Below, piece by piece: positions 8,865-18,020 of a stretch of DNA of 64,000 nucleotides. Origin of the DNA: Aestuariibacter sp. A3R04. Lineage in GTDB: Bacteria > Pseudomonadota > Gammaproteobacteria > Enterobacterales > Alteromonadaceae. The position numbers were made by a program, and so were the translations under genes. The DNA lies in NCBI RefSeq assembly GCF_018860805.1, contig NZ_JAHKQR010000003.1, forward strand, positions 62,001-126,000. The letters run 5' to 3'. The notes below the pieces were generated by a model. The model was not told the origin of the DNA. It ran no database searches and worked only from the letters and a program-made list of their open reading frames with translations. The number at the start of each line of letters is the position of its first letter. Position 1 is the first letter of the stretch.

Positions 8865-10001
8865 CTATTTCATTAGTTCCCTGGCTACTATCATGCGCAT
8901 GATCTGGTTTGTGCCTTCCAAGATCGAATGAACCCGAAGATCCCGCCAGAACCTTTCTATAGGGTAATCCATCAGATAACCGTAACCTCCGAATAGCTGT
9001 AGTGCACGGTCGGCAATACTGCTGCCGGTATCGGTGGCAAAGCGTTTCGCCATCGCGGCAAAGTAGGTTTTGTCCGGGGCATTGTGGGTGACTTTTTCGC
9101 AAGCCTGATGCAACAGCGCTTTGGCTGCGTGAAGTTCCGTTGTCATGTCCGCAAGGGTGAACTGAGTATTTTGGAAATCGATAATTCTGGACGAAAACTG
9201 GGTTCGGTCGGTGGTATATTGTACGGCTTCATCAATACAGCGACGGGCACCACCAATAGAGCAGGCTGCAATATTGAGTCGGCCGCCATCTAACCCTTCC
9301 ATGGCTATGGAAAACCCCTGTCCTTCGTTACCTAACCGATGAGATGCTGGTACCTTTACGTTATCAAAATTTACCTGTGCGGTTGGCTGGGAGTGCCAGC
9401 CCAGTTTCTTTTCCTGTGCGCCAAAACTCACGCCATCGGCGTGTTTGTCAATGAGCAGACAGGATATTCCCTTGGGACCATCGTCTCCGGTACGACACAT
9501 GACCAAATACACCTCGCTTTCGCCGGCACCGGAGATAAACGCCTTTGAACCATTTACTATGTAGTGATCGCCCTGACGTTTCGCCGACGTCTTCAACGAC
9601 GCTGCGTCGGATCCTGCTCCCGGTTCTGTTAAGCAATAGCTGGCCAACATATCCATGGTGATAAGGTGTGGTAAGTACGCGTTTTTAACGTCTTCAGTGG
9701 CATAACTGTCAATCATTTTACATGCCATATTGTGAATAGATACAAACGCGGCAGTTGATGGGCACCCGTACGCCATTTCCTCCATAATAAGCGCGGCTTC
9801 TAAGCGGCCAATACCAATTCCGCCAGAGGCTTCACTTACGTATATTGCACCGAAGCCGAGCTCTGCCGCCTCTCTTAAAACTGTTCTTGGCAATGTGTGT
9901 GTTTCGTCCCATTGGGCTGCAAAGGGCGATATTTTATCAGCCGTAAACCGGGCGGCAGAGTCGACGATAAACTGTTGTTCTTCGGTGAGCGAAAACTGCA
10001 T
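8865..10001 (-). CDS. Acyl-CoA dehydrogenase, probable isobutyryl-CoA dehydrogenase
   Basis: This 378-residue flavoenzyme has the acyl-CoA dehydrogenase layout: N-terminal helical domain, beta domain with YCLTEPGAGSDAASL, and C-terminal helical domain with QLFGGYGYLMDYPIERFWRD and the catalytic-base region ILEGTNQIMR. Its position between mmsA and mmsB points to isobutyryl-CoA as substrate, giving methacrylyl-CoA in valine breakdown; a short branched-chain substrate in general is also possible. I take the ATG at 10001, 7 bases after the mmsA stop, over the ATG-less extension to 10043. The following enoyl-CoA hydratase and thioesterase steps of the pathway are not encoded here. Confidence 0.88.
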   Translation of the reverse strand: MQFSLTEEQQFIVDSAARFTADKISPFAAQWDETHTLPRTVLREAAELGFGAIYVSEASGGIGIGRLEAALIMEEMAYGCPSTAAFVSIHNMACKMIDSYATEDVKNAYLPHLITMDMLASYCLTEPGAGSDAASLKTSAKRQGDHYIVNGSKAFISGAGESEVYLVMCRTGDDGPKGISCLLIDKHADGVSFGAQEKKLGWHSQPTAQVNFDNVKVPASHRLGNEGQGFSIAMEGLDGGRLNIAACSIGGARRCIDEAVQYTTDRTQFSSRIIDFQNTQFTLADMTTELHAAKALLHQACEKVTHNAPDKTYFAAMAKRFATDTGSSIADRALQLFGGYGYLMDYPIERFWRDLRVHSILEGTNQIMRMIVARELMK

Positions 10002-10008
10002 GTTCCGG

Positions 10009-11514
10009 TTACCCCATCGTTGGTATAAGAAAGGTGTTGTCATTACTATCTGCGCCGTCTGGCCAGCGCTGGGTAATGGTTTTAATTTTGGTCCAGAACT
10101 TCACTCCTTCCATGCCGTGTTGGTTGGTGTCACCGAAGGCAGAGCGTTTCCAACCACCGAAAGTGTGGTAAGCCACAGGCACAGGGATAGGCACATTGAT
10201 ACCCACCATACCGACGTTGACCCGCTGAGCAAATTCCCGGGCGGCATGACCATTGCGCGTGTAAATGGCAACGCCATTTCCATACTGGTGGTTACTGGCC
10301 AGCTCCACGGCGTGATTAAAGTCATTGGCCCGAACCATTTGTAATACAGGGCCAAATATTTCTTCCTGATAGGACACCATGGATTGGTTGACCCGGTCGA
10401 AGAACGTCGGGCCAATAAAGTAGCCCTCACTCTCTTTGGGAATCTGCAATGTCCGGCCGTCGTAAACCAACTCCGCACCCTCGGAAATGGCCATATCGAT
10501 GTATGCTTCTACACGGGCTTTATGGGCCGAGGTCACCACCGGACCATAGTGTGCAGCAGGGTCATCTGACGTACTTACGGTGATGGCTTTAATGGCGGGA
10601 ATGAGTTTTGCTTTTAATTTTTCTGCGGTTTCTTCACCTACAGGTACAACCACGGGCAAGGCCATACAACGCTCTCCCGCAGAACCGAATGCAGCACCAA
10701 CCAGGTCGGTTACAACCTGATCGAGGTCGGCATCTGGCATGACAATACCGTGATTTTTAGCCCCGCCCATGGCCTGAATACGTTTGCCAGCGCGCGCTCC
10801 TCGTTCGTAGACGTAGTTGGCAATATCAGAAGAGCCAACAAAACTTACCGCTTTAATGTCGGGGTGATCTAAAATACCATCAACTGCTGATTTATTGCCG
10901 TGCACCACGTTGAGCACGCCCGGTGGTAAACCAGCTTCAATCATCAGTTTCGCTAGTTCCAGTGGCACGGACGGGTCGCGTTCAGACGGTTTGAGTATGA
11001 AGCAATTTCCGCAAGCGATAGCTACACCGAACATCCACATAGGGATCATGGCGGGAAAGTTGAAAGGGGTTATACCGGCAACTATACCCAAGGGCTGTCG
11101 CATGGAGTACACATCAATACCCGGCCCCGCACTGTCGGTGTATTCCCCTTTTTGTGCGTGAGGAATACCACAGGCGAATTCGATCACTTCAAGGCCCCTT
11201 TGAATATCGCCATGAGCATCGCTGAGTACTTTTCCGTGTTCGCTGGAGAGCAGTCCCGCTAAACGATCTTTATGTTGCTCAACCAGAGCTTTAAACGCAA
11301 ACATGACCCGTGCACGGCGTTGAGGGTTGACCGTACTCCACGCAGATTGTGCCCGACGGGCGCTGTCTACTGCCAGCTGGAGAGTTGTGTCATCAGCAAG
11401 GGGCACGCTGGCCTGTACACCGCCAGTGTTGGGGGCAAATACCTCTGCTGTACTTTCGGCTGCTGAAGAATAGGTTTCGCCATTAATAAAGTGTGGGATA
11501 TGTCGCATTGCCAA
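10009..11514 (-). CDS. mmsA: CoA-acylating methylmalonate-semialdehyde dehydrogenase
   Basis: A 501-residue aldehyde dehydrogenase that converts methylmalonate semialdehyde, NAD and CoA to propionyl-CoA. Visible features are GITPFNFPAMIPMWM, the cofactor segment FVGSSDIANYVYERG, and the active-site cysteine in GSAGERCMALPV, which is characteristic of MmsA as opposed to generic aldehyde dehydrogenases. The C-terminal FGGWKRSAFGDTNQHG is also family-typical. It is the first gene of a three-gene valine-catabolic operon on the minus strand. A LysR-type gene is divergent from it, 95 bases away. Confidence 0.93.
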   Translation of the reverse strand: MAMRHIPHFINGETYSSAAESTAEVFAPNTGGVQASVPLADDTTLQLAVDSARRAQSAWSTVNPQRRARVMFAFKALVEQHKDRLAGLLSSEHGKVLSDAHGDIQRGLEVIEFACGIPHAQKGEYTDSAGPGIDVYSMRQPLGIVAGITPFNFPAMIPMWMFGVAIACGNCFILKPSERDPSVPLELAKLMIEAGLPPGVLNVVHGNKSAVDGILDHPDIKAVSFVGSSDIANYVYERGARAGKRIQAMGGAKNHGIVMPDADLDQVVTDLVGAAFGSAGERCMALPVVVPVGEETAEKLKAKLIPAIKAITVSTSDDPAAHYGPVVTSAHKARVEAYIDMAISEGAELVYDGRTLQIPKESEGYFIGPTFFDRVNQSMVSYQEEIFGPVLQMVRANDFNHAVELASNHQYGNGVAIYTRNGHAAREFAQRVNVGMVGINVPIPVPVAYHTFGGWKRSAFGDTNQHGMEGVKFWTKIKTITQRWPDGADSNDNTFLIPTMG

Positions 11515-11609
11515 GTCTCAGTTCAAATTTTTAACAATATTGAAACGTTGTGTTTTCATTATCAAGGCATATACTTGCAGCCATGTGCTGTAATTTTACA
11601 GGAGTTGGT

Positions 11610-12506
11610 GTGAACTGGGACGATATGAGGTTGTTTCTCGCGGTGGCCAGAAATGGTCGTGTATCTATTGCAGCTAAGGGCGAGGGTGTGGATGCAACCA
11701 CATTAATACGGCGTGTAAAAAAGCTGGAGGATGCATTAAATTGTTCTTTGTTTGAATTGACGAAACGAGGTTACATTCTCACCGATCAGGGCCAACGATT
11801 GGTACGGTATGCTGAAAAAGCTGAGCATTTTCTGATAGAAGCGCAAAACGAGCTCAACGATGAGCGTTCACATTTGGCCGGCACTATTCGGGTTAGCGTG
11901 TCAGAAGGGTTTGGTAGCGGTTTTTTAGCGCCACTGCTGGCTGATTTTAAACAGCGATATCCGGCGATTTGCATTGAGCTTGTGGCCACCAGTGGTTTTC
12001 TCAATTTAAACAAAAGGGAAGCTGATATTGCCATTCTCCTGGAGCGTCCGACAAAAGGGTTGTTGACCACAGAGAAGTTAACTGACTATCAACTTAACTT
12101 GTACGCTCACGGGCGCTTACTGGAAGAGAAGGGAGTACCCGAGAACGTTGGCGACTTAAGTCCGTTCACGCTCGTGAGTTATGTGCCTGATCTGATTTAT
12201 GCCCCCCAACTTAAGTTCTTCGAGGAAACCGCTCTCGCACAACTTCCCGCCTTGCGCAGTACCAGTATTAATGCACAGTATCAAATGTTATCCCATGGTG
12301 CTGGAGTGGGGATCTTACCCAAATTTCTGGCCGCACAGAACAGTGAGTTGGTACGTATTCTTGCAAACGCTATTACCATCAAGCGCACGTTTTGGCTGGC
12401 TACCCACAAAGAAACCCGGAGTCAGGCGCGGTTTCAGGCCTTTATTCAATGGCTTCACGCAGCAGTAGCACACCACAAAGATCGTTTTCTGGACCAGGGG
12501 CAGTAG
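11610..12506 (+). CDS. LysR-family transcriptional regulator
   Basis: This 298-residue regulator has an N-terminal winged helix-turn-helix (WDDMRLFLAVARNGRVSIAAK, then LIRRVKKLEDALNCSLFEL) and a C-terminal periplasmic-binding-like effector domain. The frame is open to 11550, but the GTG at 11610 has an AGGAG site 5 bases upstream and starts at the usual point of the HTH. Because it is divergent from mmsA with a short shared intergenic region, it is the likely regulator of the valine operon; this is inference from position. The effector is unknown. Confidence 0.85.
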   Translation: MNWDDMRLFLAVARNGRVSIAAKGEGVDATTLIRRVKKLEDALNCSLFELTKRGYILTDQGQRLVRYAEKAEHFLIEAQNELNDERSHLAGTIRVSVSEGFGSGFLAPLLADFKQRYPAICIELVATSGFLNLNKREADIAILLERPTKGLLTTEKLTDYQLNLYAHGRLLEEKGVPENVGDLSPFTLVSYVPDLIYAPQLKFFEETALAQLPALRSTSINAQYQMLSHGAGVGILPKFLAAQNSELVRILANAITIKRTFWLATHKETRSQARFQAFIQWLHAAVAHHKDRFLDQGQ

Positions 12507-12634
12507 CAGTGGCTTGTCGCCGACAGCTGGTCGCAATGGTGTGACGAAAAGGGCATAATCCAACATTAGCTGTGGCAAGATAGATAAAAAACAAAACGCA
12601 AAAATAACAACAGTGAGTTCGGGAGCTTTTTACA

Positions 12635-14683
12635 ATGAATCGACAGAGTCTGCTTCACATCGGCGTGCTACTTGGCTGCGTGCTATTCAATGCGCAGCTA
12701 TCCATTGCAAGCGTGTTGGATTACAGTGACACCTTTAACCTTGAATTTGTGGCAAACCCTCAGTTCATTAACGATGATGTGGTGGTATACGAACGACAAA
12801 GTATGGATATCATGACTGATAGTCGTGCTGTGCGCTTGTGGCAGGTCAATACCGATACGAAAACACACCGCCCGTTTTTAGCCGACGATAGCAATATCAG
12901 CAATGCCATCCTGTCGCCCGACGGGACGCTGCTAGCCTATACCAAAGCCTACAATGGACGGGCACAACTGCACGTATATTACCTGGATAGCCAGCAAGAA
13001 GTGCGATTAACCAATACGACCGAGAAACCGAGAAATATCACTTGGTCTCACGATGGCCGTACGTTGGCATTTACCCTGTTTACAGAGCAAAAACAAAAGC
13101 CGTTGTTTACAGCGATGCCTAAAAAACCCAAAGGGGCGAAGTGGGCTGAAAATGCCAAGTTTATTGATAGCACCACGTATCGCGGCGATGGTCGGGGCTA
13201 TTTGCGGCAAGGGTATGACCAAATTTACGTGTTGCCTGTGGAAGGGGGAACCCCAAGGCAACTCACCCATGGAAAATATCCCAGCGGTGGTGCCATTTGC
13301 TTTAGCCAGGACGATAAATACATCTTCTTTGCCTCTCCGGGGACGGAAGATTACGCACTCAATCCGCTGACCCGCGACATTTTTAAAGTTGCGGTCTCGA
13401 CGGGGAATATTGAGCAGGTTACTGATTTGGCCGGCCCTGAATTGAATCCCGTACTCAGCCCAGATGGTAGGTATCTGGCTTTCAGCCAACTGAATGACAG
13501 AAAACTGTCGTACCAGAATGGCGACATCGTTGTTATGACGCTGGCATCTGGAAAACTGACGCGTTTAACGTCTTCTTTAGATCGCAGTATTGGCAAATTT
13601 GTATGGGCTGATAACAGTCGCTCTCTCACTTTTTCTTATCTCGATCACGGTGAAACGAAACTGGCTAAAGTCAGCTTGGATGGTGATATCAGCAAACTTG
13701 ATATTGTTACTGGCGGCCAGTCGTTGGGCCGACCTTATACCTCCGGGGATTTTGCGGTAAGCGACGAGGGCGATATTGTGTACGTATCTGCCGGGCGAAG
13801 CACTCCTGGCGATCTAACACTTTACCGAAAAGGTAAAGCAGACGTTACGTTAACCCAGTTAAATCAGGACGCGCTGGGCCATATGACATTAGCCGAGGTC
13901 AAAGATCTCGCCGTTACATCCAGTATTGACGAAAGGAAAATAGATGCCTGGGTGGCATTACCGCCACACTTTGATGAGACGAAAAAATATCCACTTATCC
14001 TGGAAATTCACGGTGGCCCCCACGCTGCGTACGGCCCACATTTTGCCATGGAGATTCAACTCATGGCTGCCAAAGGTTATGTTGTGGTGTGGTCTAACCC
14101 TCGTGGTAGTGCATCGTATGGCGAGGATTTTGGCAACCTGATCCATCACAATTACCCATCAGAAGACTATAACGATCTGATGGACGTAGTTGATGCCACG
14201 ATTGCGAAAGGTTACATCGACGAAAACAATTTGTTCATTACCGGAGGGTCTGGCGGCGGTGTACTTACAGCTTGGTCTATTGGTAAAACCGATAGATTTT
14301 CAGCTGCTGTAGTGGCGAAGCCTGTGATTAACTGGGTGAGTTTTGCGCTAACTGCGGATGCCTATCCTTTTTTCAGCCAGTACTGGATGCCTGATATGCC
14401 CTGGAATATTGCAGATGAATTGTGGAACAGAAGTCCGTTGTCGTTAGTAGGCAACGTGACCACACCAACATTGCTGTTAACCGGAGAGGCCGATTATCGT
14501 ACGCCCATCAGTGAGTCTGAGCAGTTCTATCAGGCTCTGAGGTTGCAAAAAGTGGATGCGGCGATGGTGAGGTTACCTGGTGCTTCCCACGGTATAGCCA
14601 GTAAACCGTCACGCTTGGTACAGAAAGTGGGGAATATTCTCGCGTGGTTTGAGCGCTATAAAAAAGATGGCAGCGCGCAGTAA
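12635..14683 (+). CDS. Secreted S9-family serine peptidase (prolyl oligopeptidase type)
   Basis: A 682-residue exported peptidase. After a signal peptide (about residues 1-25) comes a beta-propeller with WD40/TolB-like repeats, then a C-terminal alpha/beta-hydrolase domain. The catalytic triad can be placed at Ser539 (TGGSGGG), Asp620 (GEADYRTP) and His652 (GASHGI). The oxyanion-hole segment EIHGGPHAAYG is also visible. The family includes dipeptidyl-peptidases and acylaminoacyl-peptidases that trim short peptides; the exact specificity cannot be read from sequence. The APC permease gene 21 bases downstream suggests peptide hydrolysis coupled to amino-acid uptake. Confidence 0.88.
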   Translation: MNRQSLLHIGVLLGCVLFNAQLSIASVLDYSDTFNLEFVANPQFINDDVVVYERQSMDIMTDSRAVRLWQVNTDTKTHRPFLADDSNISNAILSPDGTLLAYTKAYNGRAQLHVYYLDSQQEVRLTNTTEKPRNITWSHDGRTLAFTLFTEQKQKPLFTAMPKKPKGAKWAENAKFIDSTTYRGDGRGYLRQGYDQIYVLPVEGGTPRQLTHGKYPSGGAICFSQDDKYIFFASPGTEDYALNPLTRDIFKVAVSTGNIEQVTDLAGPELNPVLSPDGRYLAFSQLNDRKLSYQNGDIVVMTLASGKLTRLTSSLDRSIGKFVWADNSRSLTFSYLDHGETKLAKVSLDGDISKLDIVTGGQSLGRPYTSGDFAVSDEGDIVYVSAGRSTPGDLTLYRKGKADVTLTQLNQDALGHMTLAEVKDLAVTSSIDERKIDAWVALPPHFDETKKYPLILEIHGGPHAAYGPHFAMEIQLMAAKGYVVVWSNPRGSASYGEDFGNLIHHNYPSEDYNDLMDVVDATIAKGYIDENNLFITGGSGGGVLTAWSIGKTDRFSAAVVAKPVINWVSFALTADAYPFFSQYWMPDMPWNIADELWNRSPLSLVGNVTTPTLLLTGEADYRTPISESEQFYQALRLQKVDAAMVRLPGASHGIASKPSRLVQKVGNILAWFERYKKDGSAQ

Positions 14684-14704
14684 GCAGAAAGTACTGGGGT
14701 GTCA

Positions 14705-15871
14705 ATGAATAACAAACTGGCTCGTAATACGCAGTTGTTTGGCGCTGTGATCATTGGGTTGGGATCAATTTTGGGTACCGGAGCCTATGTCAGCGTAGGC
14801 CTTACTGCTGCGATTGCTGGAGATTTACTCATATGGGCAATAGTTATCGCGGCTTTCACGGCGCTGTGTAACGGGCTGTCTTCAGCTCAACTGGCCAGCG
14901 CTCACCCCGTTAGCGGAGGCACCTACGAATACGGCTATCAGTATTTAAATCGCCCGTGCGGCGTTGCTGCGGGAGTGTTATTTATTGTTGCAAAAAGCGC
15001 GTCAGCCGCCACCGCTGCATTGGTCATCGCCGATTATCTAGCATCTGTTATGGGTTTGGGAGACACGGCTGAAGCCATAACCTCGATAACATTGCTCCTC
15101 TTTTTTACCGTTTTCGTCTTGGCTGGTTTGCGTCGGACAAACTGGCTAAACGGGCTATTGGTGTGTATTAGCTTACTCGGTTTGCTCGTGTTTGTTATGG
15201 TGGCTTTTCAGGCTGAACCCTCTGGCGAACTCTTGCACCGCGAGGGGAGCCTGTCGCTTTTTCACGGCGCAGCATTGATGTTTGTGGCATTTACCGGGTA
15301 CGGACGAATTGCCACTATGGGCGAGGAGATTGCACACCCACGCAAGAATATCCCCCGAGCCGTTTGGCTGACTCTCATCGTTGTCAGTATCATCTATATA
15401 TTGGTAGGGATGGCGATAGTGCACATATGGCAGTATAAATTACTACTCACCAGCGACTTCAATATTGCCAATCTGGTAAACCACTCACCGTGGCGTTGGG
15501 TAGTGGTTGGCGGTGGGGTAGTTGCCATGGGCGGTGTGATCCTCAATTTAGTATTGGGTGTATCCCGAGTTTACCTTGCCATGGGGCGCCGCGGAGATCT
15601 GCCGGCCTCGCTGGCAACATTGGACAAAGACAACAAAGCGGCGCCAATGGCAACCTGGGCGACATTTTTTACCATGGCATTAATAGTGCTGCTCGGGGGA
15701 ATAGAAAGTACCTGGACACTGAGCGCATTTACCGTCTTGATTTACTACAGCATAACCAATGTGGCGGCCTTAAAAGTGTCGCAGGCGCAGCGGTTCATTC
15801 CACGCTGGGTGTCTGTTTTGGGGCTGCTTAGCTGTGTCAGTCTGGTCGTGTTGGCAGTGCTGGCGCAATGA
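14705..15871 (+). CDS. APC-superfamily amino acid permease
   Basis: A 388-residue membrane protein with about eleven or twelve predicted helices. The first helix carries the APC substrate-binding motif (GLGSILGTGAYVSVG), and HPVSGGTYEYGYQYLN follows in helix 3. FTGYGRIATMGEEIAHPRKNIPRAV is the typical helix 6 to loop sequence of amino-acid permeases. The frame allows GTG at 14699, but the ATG at 14705 is the more ordinary start. It is probably cotranscribed with the peptidase. Which amino acid is carried cannot be told. Confidence 0.85.
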   Translation: MNNKLARNTQLFGAVIIGLGSILGTGAYVSVGLTAAIAGDLLIWAIVIAAFTALCNGLSSAQLASAHPVSGGTYEYGYQYLNRPCGVAAGVLFIVAKSASAATAALVIADYLASVMGLGDTAEAITSITLLLFFTVFVLAGLRRTNWLNGLLVCISLLGLLVFVMVAFQAEPSGELLHREGSLSLFHGAALMFVAFTGYGRIATMGEEIAHPRKNIPRAVWLTLIVVSIIYILVGMAIVHIWQYKLLLTSDFNIANLVNHSPWRWVVVGGGVVAMGGVILNLVLGVSRVYLAMGRRGDLPASLATLDKDNKAAPMATWATFFTMALIVLLGGIESTWTLSAFTVLIYYSITNVAALKVSQAQRFIPRWVSVLGLLSCVSLVVLAVLAQ

Positions 15872-15949
15872 CTAAGCCGTAGCGCGGGTGGTCAGCCTGA
15901 TAAACGTAGCCTTTGGTGGGTGAAGTTTGCTATATTTCAAAGCTCATTC

Positions 15950-16070
15950 AGGTAAAGGTGTTTCCATACAACAAATGGGAAACGTAAATGGGAATCTGGT
16001 GAATGACCAGAACTGTACCCGCAACTGTGAATCAATAGCAGGCTATTGAAAGTCAGATACCAGCCTTACC
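15950..16070 (+). ncRNA. Cobalamin riboswitch 1 (aptamer), upstream of btuD operon
   Basis: The conserved elements of a B12 aptamer appear in order: AGGTAAAGGTGTTTCC near 15950-15965, TGGGAATCTGGTGAA near 15989-16003, CCAGAACTGTACCCGCAA near 16007-16024, and the B12 box AGTCAGATACCAGCCT at 16051-16066. It lies in the 304-base leader before the btuD operon. In this class adenosylcobalamin binding lowers expression of the downstream genes. Confidence 0.92.
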
Positions 16071-16154
16071 TTAAGCGTTAGTTTTCGTGCGGGAATACAC
16101 GATAGCAAGTCTTCTTTATTGCCGGGGCATTACCCGGAAACTTGCCTATTCTCG

Positions 16155-16170
16155 CCACCCAATCAGGTGG
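16155..16170 (+). promoter_or_regulatory. Hairpin that can mask the btuD ribosome binding site
   Basis: CCACC (16155-16159) is complementary to GGTGG (16166-16170) across a six-base loop. GGTGG is most of the AGGTGG ribosome site for the TTG start at 16176. The position after the aptamer suggests the riboswitch acts at least partly by hiding this site from the ribosome. No T-run terminator is seen between aptamer and gene. Confidence 0.6.
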
Positions 16171-16175
16171 AATCA

Positions 16176-16991
16176 TTGTCAGATAAATGCGTACTTCAGG
16201 CCGAAGAGGTGTCATTACACATCCTCAATAAAGCCATTTTACACCAAGTGAGCTTTACTGCCCGGCGGGGGGAGGTGGTAGGCGTGCTCGGCCCCAATGG
16301 AGCCGGTAAAACCACTTTACTCAAAGTGCTGTCCGGACAGCGAGACAGTCAGGGCCTGGTCTACTGGAATGGACGGGCTATTGGTGATTATACTATTCAG
16401 GCCCTTGCACGGCAGGTAGCTGTGGTAAACCAAATTAACGATGTAGTGTTCTCTGTAACATTGCAGCAGGTCGTGCGTATGGGGCTACTTCCCCACAAAA
16501 GTCTGTTATCACGGCAAACCAAAAGCGACGACCGCCTGATTAAACAAGCCATTAAAGCGGTAGGGCTTGAAGAAAAAACACAGCAGCAGTTCAGCAGCTT
16601 ATCGGGTGGTGAGCAACAACGCACCCTAATAGCCAGAGCACTGGTTCAGCGCGCGCCATTACTGATCCTCGACGAGCCGGTTAATCACCTTGACGTGTAT
16701 TATCAGCATCAGATCCTGCAATTGCTTCACGATCTTGCCTCGCAACTGGACGTGACAGTGGTAATGAGCCTTCATGATCTGACGCTGGCGGCACAGTATT
16801 GCGACGCATTGCTCCTTATCAGCGAAGGCAAACTGGTAGCTAGTGGGTCGGCTAATGCGGTACTACAGCCCGATTTACTTTCTTCCGTCTTCAATATTGA
16901 CTGTCATGTGACACAACGGGATGGAAAGCCCAGTGTGTCATTTTCGCCGAAGAGGAAGCCAGTATTAGATCTAGCAGGTTGGAAACCATGA
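16176..16991 (+). CDS. btuD: Vitamin B12 ABC transporter, ATP-binding protein BtuD
   Basis: The ATPase subunit of the BtuCDF importer, 271 residues with the chosen start. It has Walker A (GPNGAGKTTL), the signature motif (LSGGEQQR), Walker B with catalytic Glu (LLILDEP) and the switch His (SLHD). I chose the TTG at 16176 because an AGGTGG site lies 5 bases before it; the frame extends to 16119, so an earlier start cannot be excluded. Its end overlaps btuC by four bases (ATGA). Control is by the cobalamin riboswitch upstream. Confidence 0.9.
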   Translation: MSDKCVLQAEEVSLHILNKAILHQVSFTARRGEVVGVLGPNGAGKTTLLKVLSGQRDSQGLVYWNGRAIGDYTIQALARQVAVVNQINDVVFSVTLQQVVRMGLLPHKSLLSRQTKSDDRLIKQAIKAVGLEEKTQQQFSSLSGGEQQRTLIARALVQRAPLLILDEPVNHLDVYYQHQILQLLHDLASQLDVTVVMSLHDLTLAAQYCDALLLISEGKLVASGSANAVLQPDLLSSVFNIDCHVTQRDGKPSVSFSPKRKPVLDLAGWKP

Positions 16992-18016
16992 GCCGACAGT
17001 TGTTGTGGATGACGCTATGTATTTTCGCTGTAGCCGCTTGTGGAGCGTCGTTACTGTATGGTGCTGCCGAGCTTTCTGCGGCAGATGTGTGGGAATGTCT
17101 AATTGATAATTGTGCTTCGCCCGCCGATACATTGATATTTTGGCAAATCCGCGCTCCTCGGGTGGCTGTGGGCTTCCTCGTTGGTGTGGGGTTAGCAGTG
17201 GCGGGCGCAACATTGCAAAATGTGACGCGAAATAGCCTCACCGACCCTTATTTGTTTGGCGTCGTCGCTGGGGCCGGTCTGGGCGCCAGTGTGGCAACTC
17301 TGTTGTTCACCGAATCCTTTACAGCGAAGTTCGGTATTTCCTGGTCCGATCCCGAAACTGCTTTTTCTCTTGCGCTGCCCGCCGCCGCATTTTTAGGTGC
17401 ACTCTTTTCCGTGGCGCTGGTTCAGTTACTGGTGGCAAGCGCCCTGGGGCGGCGCACAGAGCATCTGCTGTTGGCAGGCGTGGCCGTGTCTTTCATGCTA
17501 GGGGCGTTCTCCCACTTTCTGCTTTTCCTCGCCGAGCCGTTTGCGGCCAACAAAGTGGTGTTTTGGCTAATGGGGAGTTTGGCCCGGGCAGAGACGTGGT
17601 ACGCCTGGGTCATGCTGCCCGTGGTAACCCTGAGTGTTTTGATACTGTTGCTGTTTGGGCGGCAAACTGACGCATTGCTATTGGGTGACGAAAGCGCGCG
17701 GTCACTGGGAGTGAATGTTCGCTTGTTGCGGATGATTTCCCTTGCCATTTGCGCTGCGTTAACAGCCTGTATTGTCTCTTATTGCGGTGGTATTGGTTTT
17801 GTCGGGTTAATGATCCCGCACATTGTGCGCAACTGGCTCGGAGTCACCAGCCGTACGCTTATTCTGGGTTGTGTGTTACTGGGGGGAACCTTTATGGTCA
17901 TAGTGGATATTTTTGCAAGGGTCGCTCTTACAGGACAGGAAATACCCATTGGCATCATCACCTCAGCCATTGGCAGTATGTTCTTTTTCCTCGCTATTCG
18001 ACAACGGAGTCAATAA
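16988..18016 (+). CDS. btuC: Vitamin B12 ABC transporter, permease BtuC
   Basis: A 342-residue inner membrane permease of the FecCD/BtuC family with about ten helices. Family segments include FWQIRAPRVAVGFLVGVGLAV, QNVTRNSLTDPYLFGV, and the GFVGLMIPHIVR coupling region near residue 273. The ATG at 16988 overlaps the btuD stop. Together with BtuD and the BtuF encoded at the end of this operon it forms a complete B12 importer. Confidence 0.92.
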   Translation: MSRQLLWMTLCIFAVAACGASLLYGAAELSAADVWECLIDNCASPADTLIFWQIRAPRVAVGFLVGVGLAVAGATLQNVTRNSLTDPYLFGVVAGAGLGASVATLLFTESFTAKFGISWSDPETAFSLALPAAAFLGALFSVALVQLLVASALGRRTEHLLLAGVAVSFMLGAFSHFLLFLAEPFAANKVVFWLMGSLARAETWYAWVMLPVVTLSVLILLLFGRQTDALLLGDESARSLGVNVRLLRMISLAICAALTACIVSYCGGIGFVGLMIPHIVRNWLGVTSRTLILGCVLLGGTFMVIVDIFARVALTGQEIPIGIITSAIGSMFFFLAIRQRSQ

Positions 18017-18020
18017 TACT

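Noticed and set aside
8830..9102. N-terminal extension of the mmsB frame
   Set aside because: It does not look like any dehydrogenase sequence, overlaps the acyl-CoA dehydrogenase gene on the same strand in another frame, and the ATG at 8829 has a good ribosome site.
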